61,627 nucleotides of DNA from Cupriavidus pauculus (GCF_002858765.1 NZ_PJRP01000017.1:57125-118751), one strand, 5' to 3'. Positions 50,321 through 59,135 are shown, counted from the stretch's first letter. A program made the numbers and translations. The notes: a model not told the origin generated them from the sequence alone.

Positions 50321-50383
50321 TATCGTTCCATTGTCATTCGCGAGGAACGTTCGCCTCATAGGACGCCCAAACAAGCCGTCGCC

Positions 50384-50520
50384 GTGGATCTGATGAACCG
50401 CATGACGGTCTACGCGTCCGCCTGGTCGGTTGTGTGAAGTTCACCACGGCCGCCGACCAATTGGACATTTCCACCACGATGGTCAGCAACCATATTCGCG
50501 GGCTGGTTCACTTCTACCGC
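50384..50520 (+). pseudogene. LysR-type regulator N-terminal remnant
   Basis: From a GTG at 50384 the frame reads DLMNRMTVYASAWSVV, then stops; shifted by one base, the next frame continues VKFTTAADQLDISTTMVSNH and IRGL. Joined, this is a LysR HTH with a frameshift, followed by no effector domain. It diverges from the permease gene. A truncated regulator, unlikely to function. Confidence 0.75.
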
Positions 50521-50873
50521 GGCTGCCAGTGTTTCTCGCACGCCTGGACCACGTTCAGTGCCATAGACGCTCAAGCACTAGAGCAATTGCTCTACCGTGC
50601 TTTAACACGGGTCCATTGCGCTGCCTTGCAGTACGCAGCGGCCGGAATCATCGTGTTGGTGCAGCTTTTCCCGGCTTGCAGTGCCATGCCGGCAGGGTGT
50701 TGCACCGGGATGACGCCGTCCCATGTCGCGATGGCATACCTTTCGACTTCCTGCTATTTGCAGACAACTTTGTCCGAAACCTAGAATCCTCGCGCCGCAC
50801 CGCATTTCTTGCGAATTCGGTGATTTACCCACGGCACCGCAGTCATTCAACTTGATCGACACAGGGGAGCTAG
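50521..50873. other. Intergenic region, nothing clear
   Basis: 353 bases with no supported gene. A GACACAGGGGAGCTAG ribosome site closes it in front of the deacylase. Confidence 0.5.
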
Positions 50874-52508
50874 ATGAAGAACAAGAAGGGAAAGTTGGCA
50901 GCGACGTCGGCAGTCGCGGCAATCGTGATTTTCGGGGGTTGTGGAGGAAGCGAATCCGATGCGGTCGCGACGACCGCGCCCGCAGCGGAGCCGTTGGCTG
51001 TTGAACTGCTGATCCAGGGCGGGATGATCTATGACGGCGATTCGGACCAGCCTGTGGTGGGTGATGTGGGCATCGTGGGCGACCGCATTGCGTTCGTGGG
51101 GACGACGCAACGGAAGGTGGTGGCGGCGCGCACGGTCAGCGCGCAGGGGATGGTGGTGGCGCCAGGGTTTATCGACGCCCACTCGCACGTAGACACCGAT
51201 GTGTTCTCCACCGACGCCGCCAAGCGCCTCAACGCGCCGTTCACCACGCAGGGCGTGACCACTGCGGTGATCGGCAACGATGGCTACGGCGGCTACGATA
51301 TTGCCGCGCAGGCCGCCAAGCTGCGTGCGGCGCCGCCGGGCACCAACATCGCGATGTATGTGGGATTCGGCCCAGTGCGGCAAAGCCAGTTGGCCGATGA
51401 TAACGTGGCGCCCACGGCAGCGCAGCTCGAGATCATGAAGGGACACGTGGCCGATGCGATGTGCCAAGGCGCGCTGGGCTTGTCGGCGGGGCTCTACTAC
51501 ACGCCGCAGAACTTCTCGACGACCGAAGAGGTGATTGAGGTGGCGAAGGTGGCCGCACGGTTCGGTGGGCTGTACGACACCCACATGCGCGATGAAGGCT
51601 CCAGCAACATCGGCCTGAAGGCGGCCGTGGCCGAAGCGCTGCGCATCGGCGCCGAGGCCGGCATGCCTGTCAACATCTCGCATATCAAGGCGCTGGGCGT
51701 GGACGTTCAGGGGCAGGCGCCGGATATCATCAAGCTGATCCAGGCCGAGCAGGCCAAGGGCCGCAAGATCACGGCAGACCAGTACCCGTGGCTCGCGTCA
51801 AGCACGTATTTCTCAGCGGCCGTGATCCCATTCTGGGCGCTGGCCGGTGGACGCACCGCGATGCTCGCCCGCTTCAACGATGCAACCGTGCTGACCCAGC
51901 TCAAGACCGATATCGCGGAGAATATCCGCGTGCGCGGCGGTGCGGCGGCCCTGCTGTTCGCGGCGGGCAATCCGGCGTACGTCGGCAAGACGCTGGCGGA
52001 TGTGGCAACGACCGCTGGCGTGGCGCCGGTGGACGCGGTGATGACGGTCCTGCGCGGCTCAGAAATGTTGGTGGCCAACTTCAACCAGAGCGACGCTGAC
52101 GTGCGGACCTTCATGGTGCAACCGTGGGTCATCACCTCATCGGATTCCTCGACCGGCCATCCGCGCGCCTATGGATCGTTTGCGCAGAAGTACGCCGAGT
52201 ATGTGGTCAGGCAGAAGACCATCACGCTAGCCCAGTTCGTCCACAGCAGTTCGGCGCTCACCGCCGACACGCTGGGGCTGACAGGGCGTGGGCGGTTGAA
52301 GGCGGATTACTTTGCCGATGTGGTAGTGCTCGACCCGGCGAAGTACAAGGCCATGGCCACCTACACCTCACCGGCGCAGTTGTCGGTGGGCGTGGTAATG
52401 ACGTTAGTCAACGGCCAGCCGACGGTGGAGAACGGCGCAACGACCGGCAAGGCTTCGGGACGCCCGCTGCTGCGCACGGTGGATGCGAAGCTATGTCCGG
52501 CGGCTTGA
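50874..52508 (+). CDS. N-acyl-D-amino-acid deacylase family lipoprotein
   Basis: A 544-residue amidohydrolase (Amidohydrolase_3, D-aminoacylase/D-glutamate deacylase-like) that frees D-amino acids from N-acyl forms. Unusually for a hydrolase of this kind, it has a lipoprotein signal peptide with lipobox FGGC (Cys23), so it should act in the periplasm. Metal ligands His103 and His105 in GFIDAHSHVD, GLSAGLYYTPQNFS, YDTHMRDEG, MPVNISHIKALG and a late SSDSSTGHPR are family features. An acceptable ribosome site (AGGGGAG) precedes the ATG. Possible role in D-amino acid or peptidoglycan scavenging. Confidence 0.93.
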   Translation: MKNKKGKLAATSAVAAIVIFGGCGGSESDAVATTAPAAEPLAVELLIQGGMIYDGDSDQPVVGDVGIVGDRIAFVGTTQRKVVAARTVSAQGMVVAPGFIDAHSHVDTDVFSTDAAKRLNAPFTTQGVTTAVIGNDGYGGYDIAAQAAKLRAAPPGTNIAMYVGFGPVRQSQLADDNVAPTAAQLEIMKGHVADAMCQGALGLSAGLYYTPQNFSTTEEVIEVAKVAARFGGLYDTHMRDEGSSNIGLKAAVAEALRIGAEAGMPVNISHIKALGVDVQGQAPDIIKLIQAEQAKGRKITADQYPWLASSTYFSAAVIPFWALAGGRTAMLARFNDATVLTQLKTDIAENIRVRGGAAALLFAAGNPAYVGKTLADVATTAGVAPVDAVMTVLRGSEMLVANFNQSDADVRTFMVQPWVITSSDSSTGHPRAYGSFAQKYAEYVVRQKTITLAQFVHSSSALTADTLGLTGRGRLKADYFADVVVLDPAKYKAMATYTSPAQLSVGVVMTLVNGQPTVENGATTGKASGRPLLRTVDAKLCPAA

Positions 52509-52533
52509 TCGGCAGTTAAGTAAAACGAGATGG

Positions 52534-52561
52534 GGCCGGCGACGCGATGGGCGTGCCGGCC
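52534..52561 (+). terminator. Terminator after deacylase gene
   Basis: GGCCGGC and GCCGGCC arms with a 14-base loop, followed by TTCTCT, 25 bases after the stop. Confidence 0.65.
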
Positions 52562-52718
52562 TTCTCTATGGCGGCGCACGCGAGGGGTCAAACGTCTTTT
52601 CATGGTCTGCGAGTTCAAGCGGTCGATGCAACAGCTTGTTGGAATCGCAGCGACCGTCGCGGGACGGCTGATCGGCGCGTTTCGGGAAGTCGTGTCTCAA
52701 TAAGCCATTGGGTAAGTG

Positions 52719-53183
52719 TCAGGGCGCGGCCTTTGGCGTGGCATGGCGCACCAGAAATTGGTCCAACCGAGCAGCAAAGGCCTTGCTGTCTTGTGGCCCA
52801 TACGGCGCAGGCCCTCCGGTGTCAATGCCACAGGCCCGTAGTTGGTCCATGACCTCACGCATCGTCAGGCGCTCCTGGATATTTTCTAGGCTGAACCAGT
52901 TCCCTCGGGGATCCAGCACTTGGGCCCCCTTCGCCAAGGCAGCAGAGGCCAGCGGGATGTCGGCGGTAATCACGAGGTCACCGGCGTTGGCCAACTCCAC
53001 GATACGGTCATCGGCGCTGTCAAATCCCGCTGGCACCTGCACGAGTTTGATGTGACGGGAGGGCGGCGTACGGAGGTATTGGTTCGCCACAAGTGTCACG
53101 CATACGCTGACGCGCTGCGCGGCCCGATACAACATGTCCTTGACGACAACGGGGCAGGCATCGGCGTCAACTAGTATTTGCAT
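52719..53183 (-). CDS. yaiI: YaiI/YqxD family (DUF188) protein
   Basis: A 154-residue member of the DUF188 (YaiI/YqxD, PIN-like) family. The opening MQILVDADACPVVVKDMLYR, VTLVANQYLRTPPSRHIKLV, DSADDRIVELANAGDLVITA and DPRGNWFSLENIQERL segments are all typical, and the conserved Asp residues (DADAC, DSADD) are in place. Function is not established; a nuclease-like fold is suggested by family. The start at 53183 is used because it gives the canonical N-terminus, although the frame is open upstream. No operon partner. Confidence 0.93.
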   Translation of the reverse strand: MQILVDADACPVVVKDMLYRAAQRVSVCVTLVANQYLRTPPSRHIKLVQVPAGFDSADDRIVELANAGDLVITADIPLASAALAKGAQVLDPRGNWFSLENIQERLTMREVMDQLRACGIDTGGPAPYGPQDSKAFAARLDQFLVRHATPKAAP

Positions 53184-53534
53184 CGCAAGGGTTCCAGGTG
53201 AGAAAGGCAGGGTGCACCATGATAATGCCTTCAAGGCACGATTACCTGGCGGTTGCGCTATCCCGTTTATTGGCCGGCGCGTGGCGGGGAAACTTGGGAC
53301 GCTCGGAACTCGCTACCGACTTGTATGACGAAACGCCTTTCGGAGGCGCCACGCTCAGTGACGAGAACGGCGCACGGAGAAAATAAGGGCCCAGCCATCG
53401 TGGCAGTGGCCCAAGGGTCGACGTCGGAAGCCAGTGTCCATATATCGTCGACTGTTGTTGGCCGACCTCGGAAGTTCGATCGGAACTGAGCCCTCAGCGG
53501 CAGTGCCCCGAAACCGCTTCGATGGCACGACGAG
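53184..53534. other. Intergenic region with a weak dispersed motif
   Basis: 351 bases with no supported gene. GTCGACTGTTGTTGGCCGACCT at 53448-53469 looks like a diverged copy of the dispersed motif. Confidence 0.45.
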
Positions 53535-53951
53535 TCAGTCGCCTCGGGATGCAAAGCTTGCTGCGGTCTTGCGGAGTCGCTGGGACCTCGCTGTTGCAGA
53601 CAACTCTCGCAGCGTATCGCTCAACGAAACGCCGTCAACCTCCCGTATGCCTGCATTGATCAGCCGCCCAACCATGAGAATGCCGAATTCGCTGGGCTGC
53701 CGAGCAAGGGAGCGAAGTAGCTCCGGCTCATAGTTTCGCAACGACTCAAGTCCGTGGAGAACGGTCCATGCCACGCCGGAGCCGTCTTCCTCTGGGTAGC
53801 GCTCAAATACGCTCAGAAGCTGGGGTATTGCTTGCTCGGGATACCCTGCCTGCCAGAGTTCGGCAACGAGCGAATCCAAGGGAAGCCAGTTGTCGTCTTT
53901 GGGTAAAAAGGCGGCGATGTCATCAGCGATTTCGACGGTAGTCCGAGGCAT
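53535..53951 (-). CDS. Orphan helical protein, immunity-like
   Basis: A 138-residue acidic, helix-rich protein: DDNWLPLDSLVAELWQAGYP, then WTVLHGLESLRNYEPELLRS, a PSEFGILMVGRLINAG stretch, and an Arg-rich C-terminus. The HGLE...YEPELLRSL...Pse...mvGRliN pattern resembles the Imm30-like domain seen in immunity proteins, so it may be an outlying member of the orphan immunity set. No toxin gene is adjacent. ATG at 53951 has no strong ribosome site. Confidence 0.65.
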   Translation of the reverse strand: MPRTTVEIADDIAAFLPKDDNWLPLDSLVAELWQAGYPEQAIPQLLSVFERYPEEDGSGVAWTVLHGLESLRNYEPELLRSLARQPSEFGILMVGRLINAGIREVDGVSLSDTLRELSATARSQRLRKTAASFASRGD

Positions 53952-54142
53952 AGCGAGAGAGGCGTTCGGTCGTTCAGGCGCGAAAGCCGGAGTTTATCCC
54001 GACCGCCCGTTGGCCGTCCTCAGTCGTCCCCCTCCGCGACACGTGCCAACTGCCACCCACTCTATCCAATCATTGTCCTTACAAACTTGGAAGCGAGTTC
54101 CGCGTTACGATTCAGGATTCAACTACCATATGATGTCGATTC

Positions 54143-54397
54143 ATGACTTCCACGAAGGACGATCAAGTCGGCGCCTGTGTCTATATTCTGCATATGTTGT
54201 TACAGCGACTGGAGTCCCAGCGGCCGGGGATGCTGCTGCAGATGACAGAAGGCATTTCGGCAGACCAGGCAGCGGCGTCCGCGACCGAAAGCGGGAAGAG
54301 ACTTGATTCGGTCTTTTCGGAGGCATTGCGGATGGTCAATCTGGCGCAAGCGCAATTGCAAGGCGCTAATCGACGTGACACAGAAGACGATCGCTAG
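54143..54397 (+). CDS. Small helical hypothetical protein
   Basis: An 84-residue protein: VYILHMLLQRLESQRPGMLL, QMTEGISADQAAASATESGK, then SVFSEALRMVNLAQAQLQGA. It is strongly helical and cytosolic with an amphipathic pattern, reminiscent of short Burkholderia hypothetical proteins with a lLxrLExxxPGl opening. The gene is preceded by a weak ribosome site, and nothing links it to its neighbours. Function unknown. Confidence 0.5.
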   Translation: MTSTKDDQVGACVYILHMLLQRLESQRPGMLLQMTEGISADQAAASATESGKRLDSVFSEALRMVNLAQAQLQGANRRDTEDDR

Positions 54398-54470
54398 CGG
54401 CTGATCTCGGCCTTGGCGATATTCCCGGAGGAAGCCATACCTCTTGCTCAACCGATTTGCGTCCAGCCCC

Positions 54471-55589
54471 ATGCAAAACGACAACCCCAGTGCTTGCCCG
54501 ATATCATCGATGCTCATGAGCCGTCGCGCGTTTCTGGCATTGGGTGCGGCGGCGGGAGTTGCTGCTTGCACCTCCGGGCGCATGGGAAGCGACACGCCTT
54601 GGCATGCCTCTGCCGGCGCCGTGACCATCGACATGCATAGCCATGCGGGACGGTTGACGATGTCGCGTGATCCGGCTCTGGGGGGTAACCGTCCGTTCCT
54701 GCCTGTCGGTGCGCAGATGCGGGCGGGCGGCATGAACGTGGTCTGCTTTGCCGTGGTCATGGATACGCCTGTCACGCGTGTCTCGTCCGATCGCAAGCGT
54801 TTCGAAGCGTGGCGTCAGCCGGAGCCTGGCGAGTTGTACCGGATGTCGCAGCAGGCATTCGAGCGTGCGAAGGCACTCGTTCAGCATGAAGGGCTCGACG
54901 TTATCACGCAGGGCAGCGCGTTGCGGTCTGCGGATGTCGCTGCGCCACGCGCCATCATCGCGTCGGAAGGTGCCGATTTTATTGAGGGTCGGCTGGATCG
55001 CGTTGATGAAGCCTTCCATCAGCACCAGTTGCGGCAGTTGCAACTGACCCACTATCGGGTCAACGAAGTCGGTGACATCCAGACGGAAACGCCCGTTCAT
55101 GGCGGCTTGACCGATTTCGGTGCGGATGTAATTCGCCGTTGCAATACGCTGGGCATCGTCATCGATGTGGCGCACGGCACGTACGATCTGGTGAAGCGCG
55201 CTGCGTCGGTGACGACCAAGCCGTTGGTGCTGTCGCATACGGCGCTGGCCACGCATCCAGGCACGCGCAGTCGTCTGATCACGCCCGATCATGCGCGTGT
55301 TGTCGCGTCTAGCGGCGGGGTCATCGGCATCTGGCCGAACGCCGGTACGTTTCGCGATCTGCAGGACATGGCCAACGGCTTCAAACGCTTGGCCGATATT
55401 GTGGGTGTAGATCACGTGGGACTCGGCACGGACATGCTCGGCTTTATTTCCCCACCGGTATTCCAAAGTTACGAGCAATTGCCGACGCTGGGCAACGCCT
55501 TGCTCAAGGCAGGCTTCTCGCAATCAGAAACCGAGCAGATGCTCGGCGGCAATTATCGGCGCGTGTTCGAGACTTCAGTCTCGGGCTGA
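54471..55589 (+). CDS. Membrane dipeptidase (M19 family), Tat/lipoprotein
   Basis: A 372-residue metallopeptidase of the renal dipeptidase family. The N-terminus has a twin-arginine and lipobox combination: SRRAFLALGAAAGVAAC with RR at 18-19 and Cys33, so it should be exported folded and lipid-anchored. Zinc ligands: His56 and His58 in DMHSH. Other marks are QLTHYRVNEVGD, VIDVAHG, PLVLSHTALATHPG, GLGTDMLG and GGNYRRVFE. M19 enzymes hydrolyse dipeptides, often with a D-amino acid at the C-terminal side, which may complement the deacylase at 50874. Starts at 54510 and 54516 are also possible; there is no strong ribosome site at any. Confidence 0.9.
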   Translation: MQNDNPSACPISSMLMSRRAFLALGAAAGVAACTSGRMGSDTPWHASAGAVTIDMHSHAGRLTMSRDPALGGNRPFLPVGAQMRAGGMNVVCFAVVMDTPVTRVSSDRKRFEAWRQPEPGELYRMSQQAFERAKALVQHEGLDVITQGSALRSADVAAPRAIIASEGADFIEGRLDRVDEAFHQHQLRQLQLTHYRVNEVGDIQTETPVHGGLTDFGADVIRRCNTLGIVIDVAHGTYDLVKRAASVTTKPLVLSHTALATHPGTRSRLITPDHARVVASSGGVIGIWPNAGTFRDLQDMANGFKRLADIVGVDHVGLGTDMLGFISPPVFQSYEQLPTLGNALLKAGFSQSETEQMLGGNYRRVFETSVSG

Positions 55590-55612
55590 GTTTTTCAGTG
55601 CTACGCCAGCGC

Positions 55613-55832
55613 GGATGCCAAGTTCATTGCGGTTGGTCTAGAAATCGACCCATGGCCGCTTGACTAACTCTCCCGGCAGGTCCGCCAGCATGGTTCGGAT
55701 GGTGTTTTGCGTGCGACCTGTCGATCCCGTATCCGAAATCGACAGGCGTGGATATGCGGACGCACCGCGCGCAGACAGCGCTTGATCACGACGGCCTCGT
55801 TCTTGACGATCATCGACTGGCAGATTCGCATT
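55613..55832 (-). pseudogene. GT2-type glycosyltransferase remnant
   Basis: Minus strand: SMIVKNEAVVIKRCLRAVRP, then in the next frame SDTGSTGRTQNTIRTMLADL and PGELVKRPWVDF, followed by a stop and TNRNEL. This follows the SMIVKNEAxVIxRCL...DTGSTDGTQxIIR...PGELxxRPWVDFxxNR pattern of TPR-associated family 2 glycosyltransferases. A frameshift and an in-frame stop make it non-functional; about 70 codons remain. Confidence 0.75.
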
Positions 55833-55839
55833 CCAAAAC

Positions 55840-55857
55840 GCGGGGCTGACTCCCCGC
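55840..55857 (-). terminator. Terminator of the SSB-like gene
   Basis: GCGGGG-AGTCAG-CCCCGC followed by GTTTTGG on the minus strand, about 22 bases after the stop: an intrinsic-type terminator. Confidence 0.7.
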
Positions 55858-55879
55858 CGTTTATCTATTCGCCGCTGCT

Positions 55880-56251
55880 TTAGACAGACCTGTCCTCCAG
55901 GCCTTCTGCGCCAGTCGGTGCTGACTGCTGTTGGACAGCTTCCCGCTTTCGGTTGATGTGGTAGGGCGTCAGCACTGCATGGGCCACCATGTCCAGCGCT
56001 GGGCGTGTATCGCCGTTCTTGTCAGTCCATACCTTCGGTGTGAGCGTGCCAGACAGGGCAACTGAATCTCCGTCATCCAGCGCGAGCAGGGCTGCCCGTA
56101 CTTCGTCGCTAAACGCAATGACGTTGACGAACAGCGATTCGCCGTCGCCAGCGGGGGCGAGCACCTTCGTTGTGACATAGGCCTTGCCGCCTTGCCCTTG
56201 GCGCTCTGCGGACTTTCCGTAAACCTTTCCACCAATCAGACCATCAATCAT
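55880..56251 (-). CDS. Single-stranded DNA-binding-like OB-fold protein
   Basis: A 123-residue SSB-family protein, MIDGLIGGKVYGKSAERQGQ then KAYVTTKVLAPAGDGESLFV, NVIAFSDEVRAALLALDDGD, and SGTLTPKVWTDKNGDTRPAL. It lacks the acidic DDDIPF tail of chromosomal SSB and is the short type often found on plasmids and integrative elements in Betaproteobacteria. The final 20 residues are Gln/Glu-rich. It stands among gene remnants, consistent with a former mobile element. Terminator follows. Confidence 0.85.
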   Translation of the reverse strand: MIDGLIGGKVYGKSAERQGQGGKAYVTTKVLAPAGDGESLFVNVIAFSDEVRAALLALDDGDSVALSGTLTPKVWTDKNGDTRPALDMVAHAVLTPYHINRKREAVQQQSAPTGAEGLEDRSV

Positions 56252-56392
56252 TCTTCACCTCGCTGTCCCGGGCGACTACCGCCCAGGTTTCAATTGAACC
56301 TTAACCGCAACCGCCGGTGCATGGGGCAGTTGTCGATTATCACGCCCCGCAACGGGGTGGGTGCACCCGATTTCCGCGGCAGACTACCATGC

Positions 56393-56650
56393 TCAAAGGA
56401 TTTCCCGGGGTCCGATGTCGATGACCCATTCGGCCTGCGCCACCACGCGCATATCGTGTTCGACCACAACCACGGTGTTGCCAGCGTCCACCAGCGTCTG
56501 CAACTGCGCGAGCAGGCGGTGCACATCGGCCGGATTCAAGCCATTTGGTGGCTCGTCGAGCACGTACAGCGTGGCGCCGCGCTGCGCGCGCTGCAACTCG
56601 GTGGCCAGCTTGATACGCTGCGCCTCGCCCCCCGATAGTCCATCGGCGCA
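56393..56650 (-). pseudogene. UvrA C-terminal ABC fragment
   Basis: About 85 codons: DGLSGGEAQRIKLATELQRA, then GATLYVLDEPPNGLNPADVH, AGNTVVVVEHDMRVVAQAEW and VIDIGPREI. This is the second ABC signature, Walker B and H-loop of UvrA-type excision nuclease proteins. Both ends are lost. The LDEPPNGLNP change from the usual LDEPTTGLHP indicates decay. Confidence 0.85.
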
Positions 56651-56693
56651 AAACCAGGACCACAGCACGCAAACACCTCCGCCGGAGCCTGTC

Positions 56694-56759
56694 GATGCCG
56701 CTAGAGGCGCCGGCCACGACAATGGTGGTGGGTCCGCTTCTCAGCATTTGCCGCGCCAT
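56694..56759 (-). pseudogene. Short-chain dehydrogenase N-terminal fragment
   Basis: MARQMLRSGPTTIVVAGASSGI, an SDR N-terminal strand with the GASSGI nucleotide motif, joined directly to the UvrA fragment by unrelated codons. A 22-codon remnant. Confidence 0.5.
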
Positions 56760-57194
56760 GGGTGGTCAGAACGGGTAGAGAGCCCCATGGATAGTTCGGA
56801 CCCGTGCGGTGATTCTTCAGGCAACACAACGGCCAACGACTATTTTCCGAATTAATTCGATATACGTATTGAGGCGGCTATTTATACGTATAGATTATCG
56901 TGTGATATTGCGATTCAAAGTAATATGATGATTAAGGCGAAAACTCTGTGTGGGAATATGGTCGGCGCAGATTATAGGCGAACGACGAAACCATGACATG
57001 AGGAGATAGCAGGTATGAAGGTGCTTCCGTAGCCGGCGATACCTTTGGTTTCTATACTCACGTCCTCGTTAGCCATCCGGTCATTGTAGCAACAGCCTGT
57101 ATGACTCATGCTTCACGCGTAGCAGGGAGAGCTTTGTGCAAAACCCGGTAGCGCGAGTTGTTACGTTGAACATTACGCCCGCCTACTGAACATC
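56760..57194. other. AT-rich non-coding stretch
   Basis: 435 bases without a supported gene. Contains two identical 8-bp palindromes (see next entry) and a very AT-rich block 56850-56960. Confidence 0.55.
56862..56891. promoter_or_regulatory. Two ATACGTAT palindromes 22 bp apart
   Basis: ATACGTAT at 56862-56869 and 56884-56891, inside TATACGTAT and TATACGTATA. The 22-base spacing is two DNA helix turns, as for a dimeric repressor pair. No gene start lies close by. Confidence 0.4.
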
Positions 57195-57446
57195 ATGTCT
57201 CTCAAAAGAACTATTTGCGCACTTGCGTTGGCTGGTTTGTCCATCTCTGCCTTTGCAGGACCGGATTGGACCGTCATCGAACGAGCTCGTGTGGCCGGAA
57301 AACGGCCACACAACGAAGAGGCTCCTTCCGCGGCAATGCGAACAAAGAATAACCAGAAAGCGGCCTTGGGAAACACAACCGACTCCTTACGTCAGTTGAA
57401 GTCGAGCGAGGCAAAGGGTGGCCAGGACGATGAGCGTTCCCATTGA
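57195..57446 (+). CDS. Small secreted protein, hypothetical
   Basis: An 83-residue protein with a clear Sec signal peptide (ICALALAGLSISAFAG, cleavage probably at AFA-GPDWTVIERAR near residue 22). The mature 61 residues are polar, basic and acidic mixed, with many Lys, Asn and Gln, and look disordered. The AFAGPDWTVIERAR region recurs in my memory of Cupriavidus/Ralstonia DUF4148-like small secreted proteins, which have no known function. Possibly related to stress or surface adaptation; this is conjecture. Confidence 0.7.
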   Translation: MSLKRTICALALAGLSISAFAGPDWTVIERARVAGKRPHNEEAPSAAMRTKNNQKAALGNTTDSLRQLKSSEAKGGQDDERSH

Positions 57447-57527
57447 ACCCCGCCTCAAGGAGCCCGAGAACGCTAGGCGGTGAACGGATGCAGGATGAAG
57501 CGCGACTGTTCGGTTGGCGTCCACGTT

Positions 57528-58418
57528 ATGAAATCACATGATCGTCTCCTCCGCACCTTTCTTCGGATTGCCGACCTAACGTCGTTGTCTAGGGCCGCGC
57601 ACGAGCTTGGTCAGACACAGTCGGGGGTTAGCAAGCAGTTGGCCACGCTTGAGGCCGAGATCGGGCAGCCGCTGTTCATACGGAACGGGCGCGGTGTTAC
57701 GTTGACGGACGTCGGCGTGGCATTGCAGCAGGCGATCGAAGTGCCATATCGCGCAATTGATCACGCGCTGGAGGCCATACGGTACGAACACGGCGCGGGG
57801 CACGCTACCCTCCGTATTGCCTTCGTCCATACCGTAAATGACTATTTTCTTCCCGATGCTGTAGCTGGCTTCGTGGCCAAATATCCCGACGTCAGCCTGT
57901 CTTTGATCGCCCGGAGTTCTTCGGACGTGGTGATGCTTGTTGAAGGAGGAAGGGCTGATCTCGGCATCGTCTATGACACTGCGGTGGATACCGCCGCACT
58001 ATCATCGCATCCGCTTTTTGAAGACAGCATGTGCTTGGTGACGGTGCGAAAGACGGAGGCGAAAACGTCAGAGGTGGGGATCGATTTGCGCGGGCGCATG
58101 CTGCGCCTGGTCGGATTCCCACGCGGCTTCGCGCTGCGCCGCATGGTAGAAAGCGCCGGGCTCAAGCCCTTGTATGTCGCAGAGGCAGAGTCGGTGGATT
58201 CTATTCTTAAGCTTGTGTCTATGGGGGTGGGCGATAGTATTTTGCCGTCGCGGTTACCGGACAAGCTGTTAAACGAGCACGGTTTGAGGAAAATAAGAAT
58301 CGACAGTCCCCATCTTCGTCGGCGCATGGTTGCTATAAAGCACGTCGCACGCAAGACACTGCCTATTGTTGATGCCCTGTTTAATTCTGTGTTACAAGTC
58401 GCGAGCACACTGCGGTAG
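57528..58418 (+). CDS. LysR-family transcriptional regulator
   Basis: A 296-residue LysR regulator: HTH at residues about 5-62 (LLRTFLRIADLTSLSRAAHE, then TQSGVSKQLATLEAEIGQPL), effector domain from about 90 (TLRIAFVHTVNDYFLPDAVA). The C-terminal SILKLVSMGVGDSILPSRL is standard. The start at 57528 gives the family N-terminus; a frame open from 57480 does not. It resembles CynR-like members loosely. Followed by a MarR gene on the same strand. Confidence 0.92.
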   Translation: MKSHDRLLRTFLRIADLTSLSRAAHELGQTQSGVSKQLATLEAEIGQPLFIRNGRGVTLTDVGVALQQAIEVPYRAIDHALEAIRYEHGAGHATLRIAFVHTVNDYFLPDAVAGFVAKYPDVSLSLIARSSSDVVMLVEGGRADLGIVYDTAVDTAALSSHPLFEDSMCLVTVRKTEAKTSEVGIDLRGRMLRLVGFPRGFALRRMVESAGLKPLYVAEAESVDSILKLVSMGVGDSILPSRLPDKLLNEHGLRKIRIDSPHLRRRMVAIKHVARKTLPIVDALFNSVLQVASTLR

Positions 58419-58462
58419 AAGCGACGATCATCGGATTAACACTCGAAGCCTCTACCACGAAG

Positions 58463-58975
58463 ATGTCCATTCATTCTCCCGACGTGCGGACGCTGCCCGT
58501 CCACATCGATTCCTTTCATCCCGATCACTTCGACATTAGCAGCAGTCTGGCTTATCTGCTGGCGCGTGCCAAGAACTCGTTGTTTCAGAGCATTGAGCAG
58601 GAGGTTGGCTCTTTGCACTTAACGCACACACAGGCGAGTTGCCTGATGATGCTGGCTTATGGCGGCGATACTACTACTGCAAGTGATATCGCTCGCAACT
58701 TGAACACCGATGCGGGGTCGGTGACACGCTTGCTGAACCGTATGGAGAAGCGTGGGCTCGTTGTCAGAAATCGTCGGGACATTGATCGGCGCGTAGTAGA
58801 TCTTTCACTAACCGAAAAAGGCCATGCGATGGCCAAAATGTTGCCAAAGATATTCAGCGACGTCCTGCGAAAGCACTTCAACGGATTTCGGGCGGACGAG
58901 ATTTCTACGTTTCGAAGGATGCTGTTGTTCGTGGCGGCGGAATGCAAGACAGAAGAAATCGCTGCGGAAGAGTAG
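58463..58975 (+). CDS. MarR-family transcriptional regulator
   Basis: A 170-residue winged-HTH regulator. After a 30-residue N-terminal extension comes SSLAYLLARAKNSLFQSIEQ, then LTHTQASCLMMLAYGGDTTT, ASDIARNLNTDAGSVTRLLN and RMEKRGLVVRNRRDIDRRVV, the wing. Dimeric MarR proteins bind palindromes and often sense aromatic or phenolic ligands. The palindrome at 60169 is a candidate operator. It may control the divergent panE-like and MHS transporter genes to the right. Confidence 0.92.
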   Translation: MSIHSPDVRTLPVHIDSFHPDHFDISSSLAYLLARAKNSLFQSIEQEVGSLHLTHTQASCLMMLAYGGDTTTASDIARNLNTDAGSVTRLLNRMEKRGLVVRNRRDIDRRVVDLSLTEKGHAMAKMLPKIFSDVLRKHFNGFRADEISTFRRMLLFVAAECKTEEIAAEE

Positions 58976-59135
58976 TTCGTTGTCGGCGCTCCATGCGTAA
59001 GTTGATGAAAATGAACAACGGCTACCGTAAGAGACGACGTAGACTCCCGACCGAGGAGGCGGTGCTTTCACTTGTGACGCCGTTGCCTCGACGACCTCGC
59101 GAGCCCCAAGCAAGGCGCGCGGAGTTTGTGGTGCC

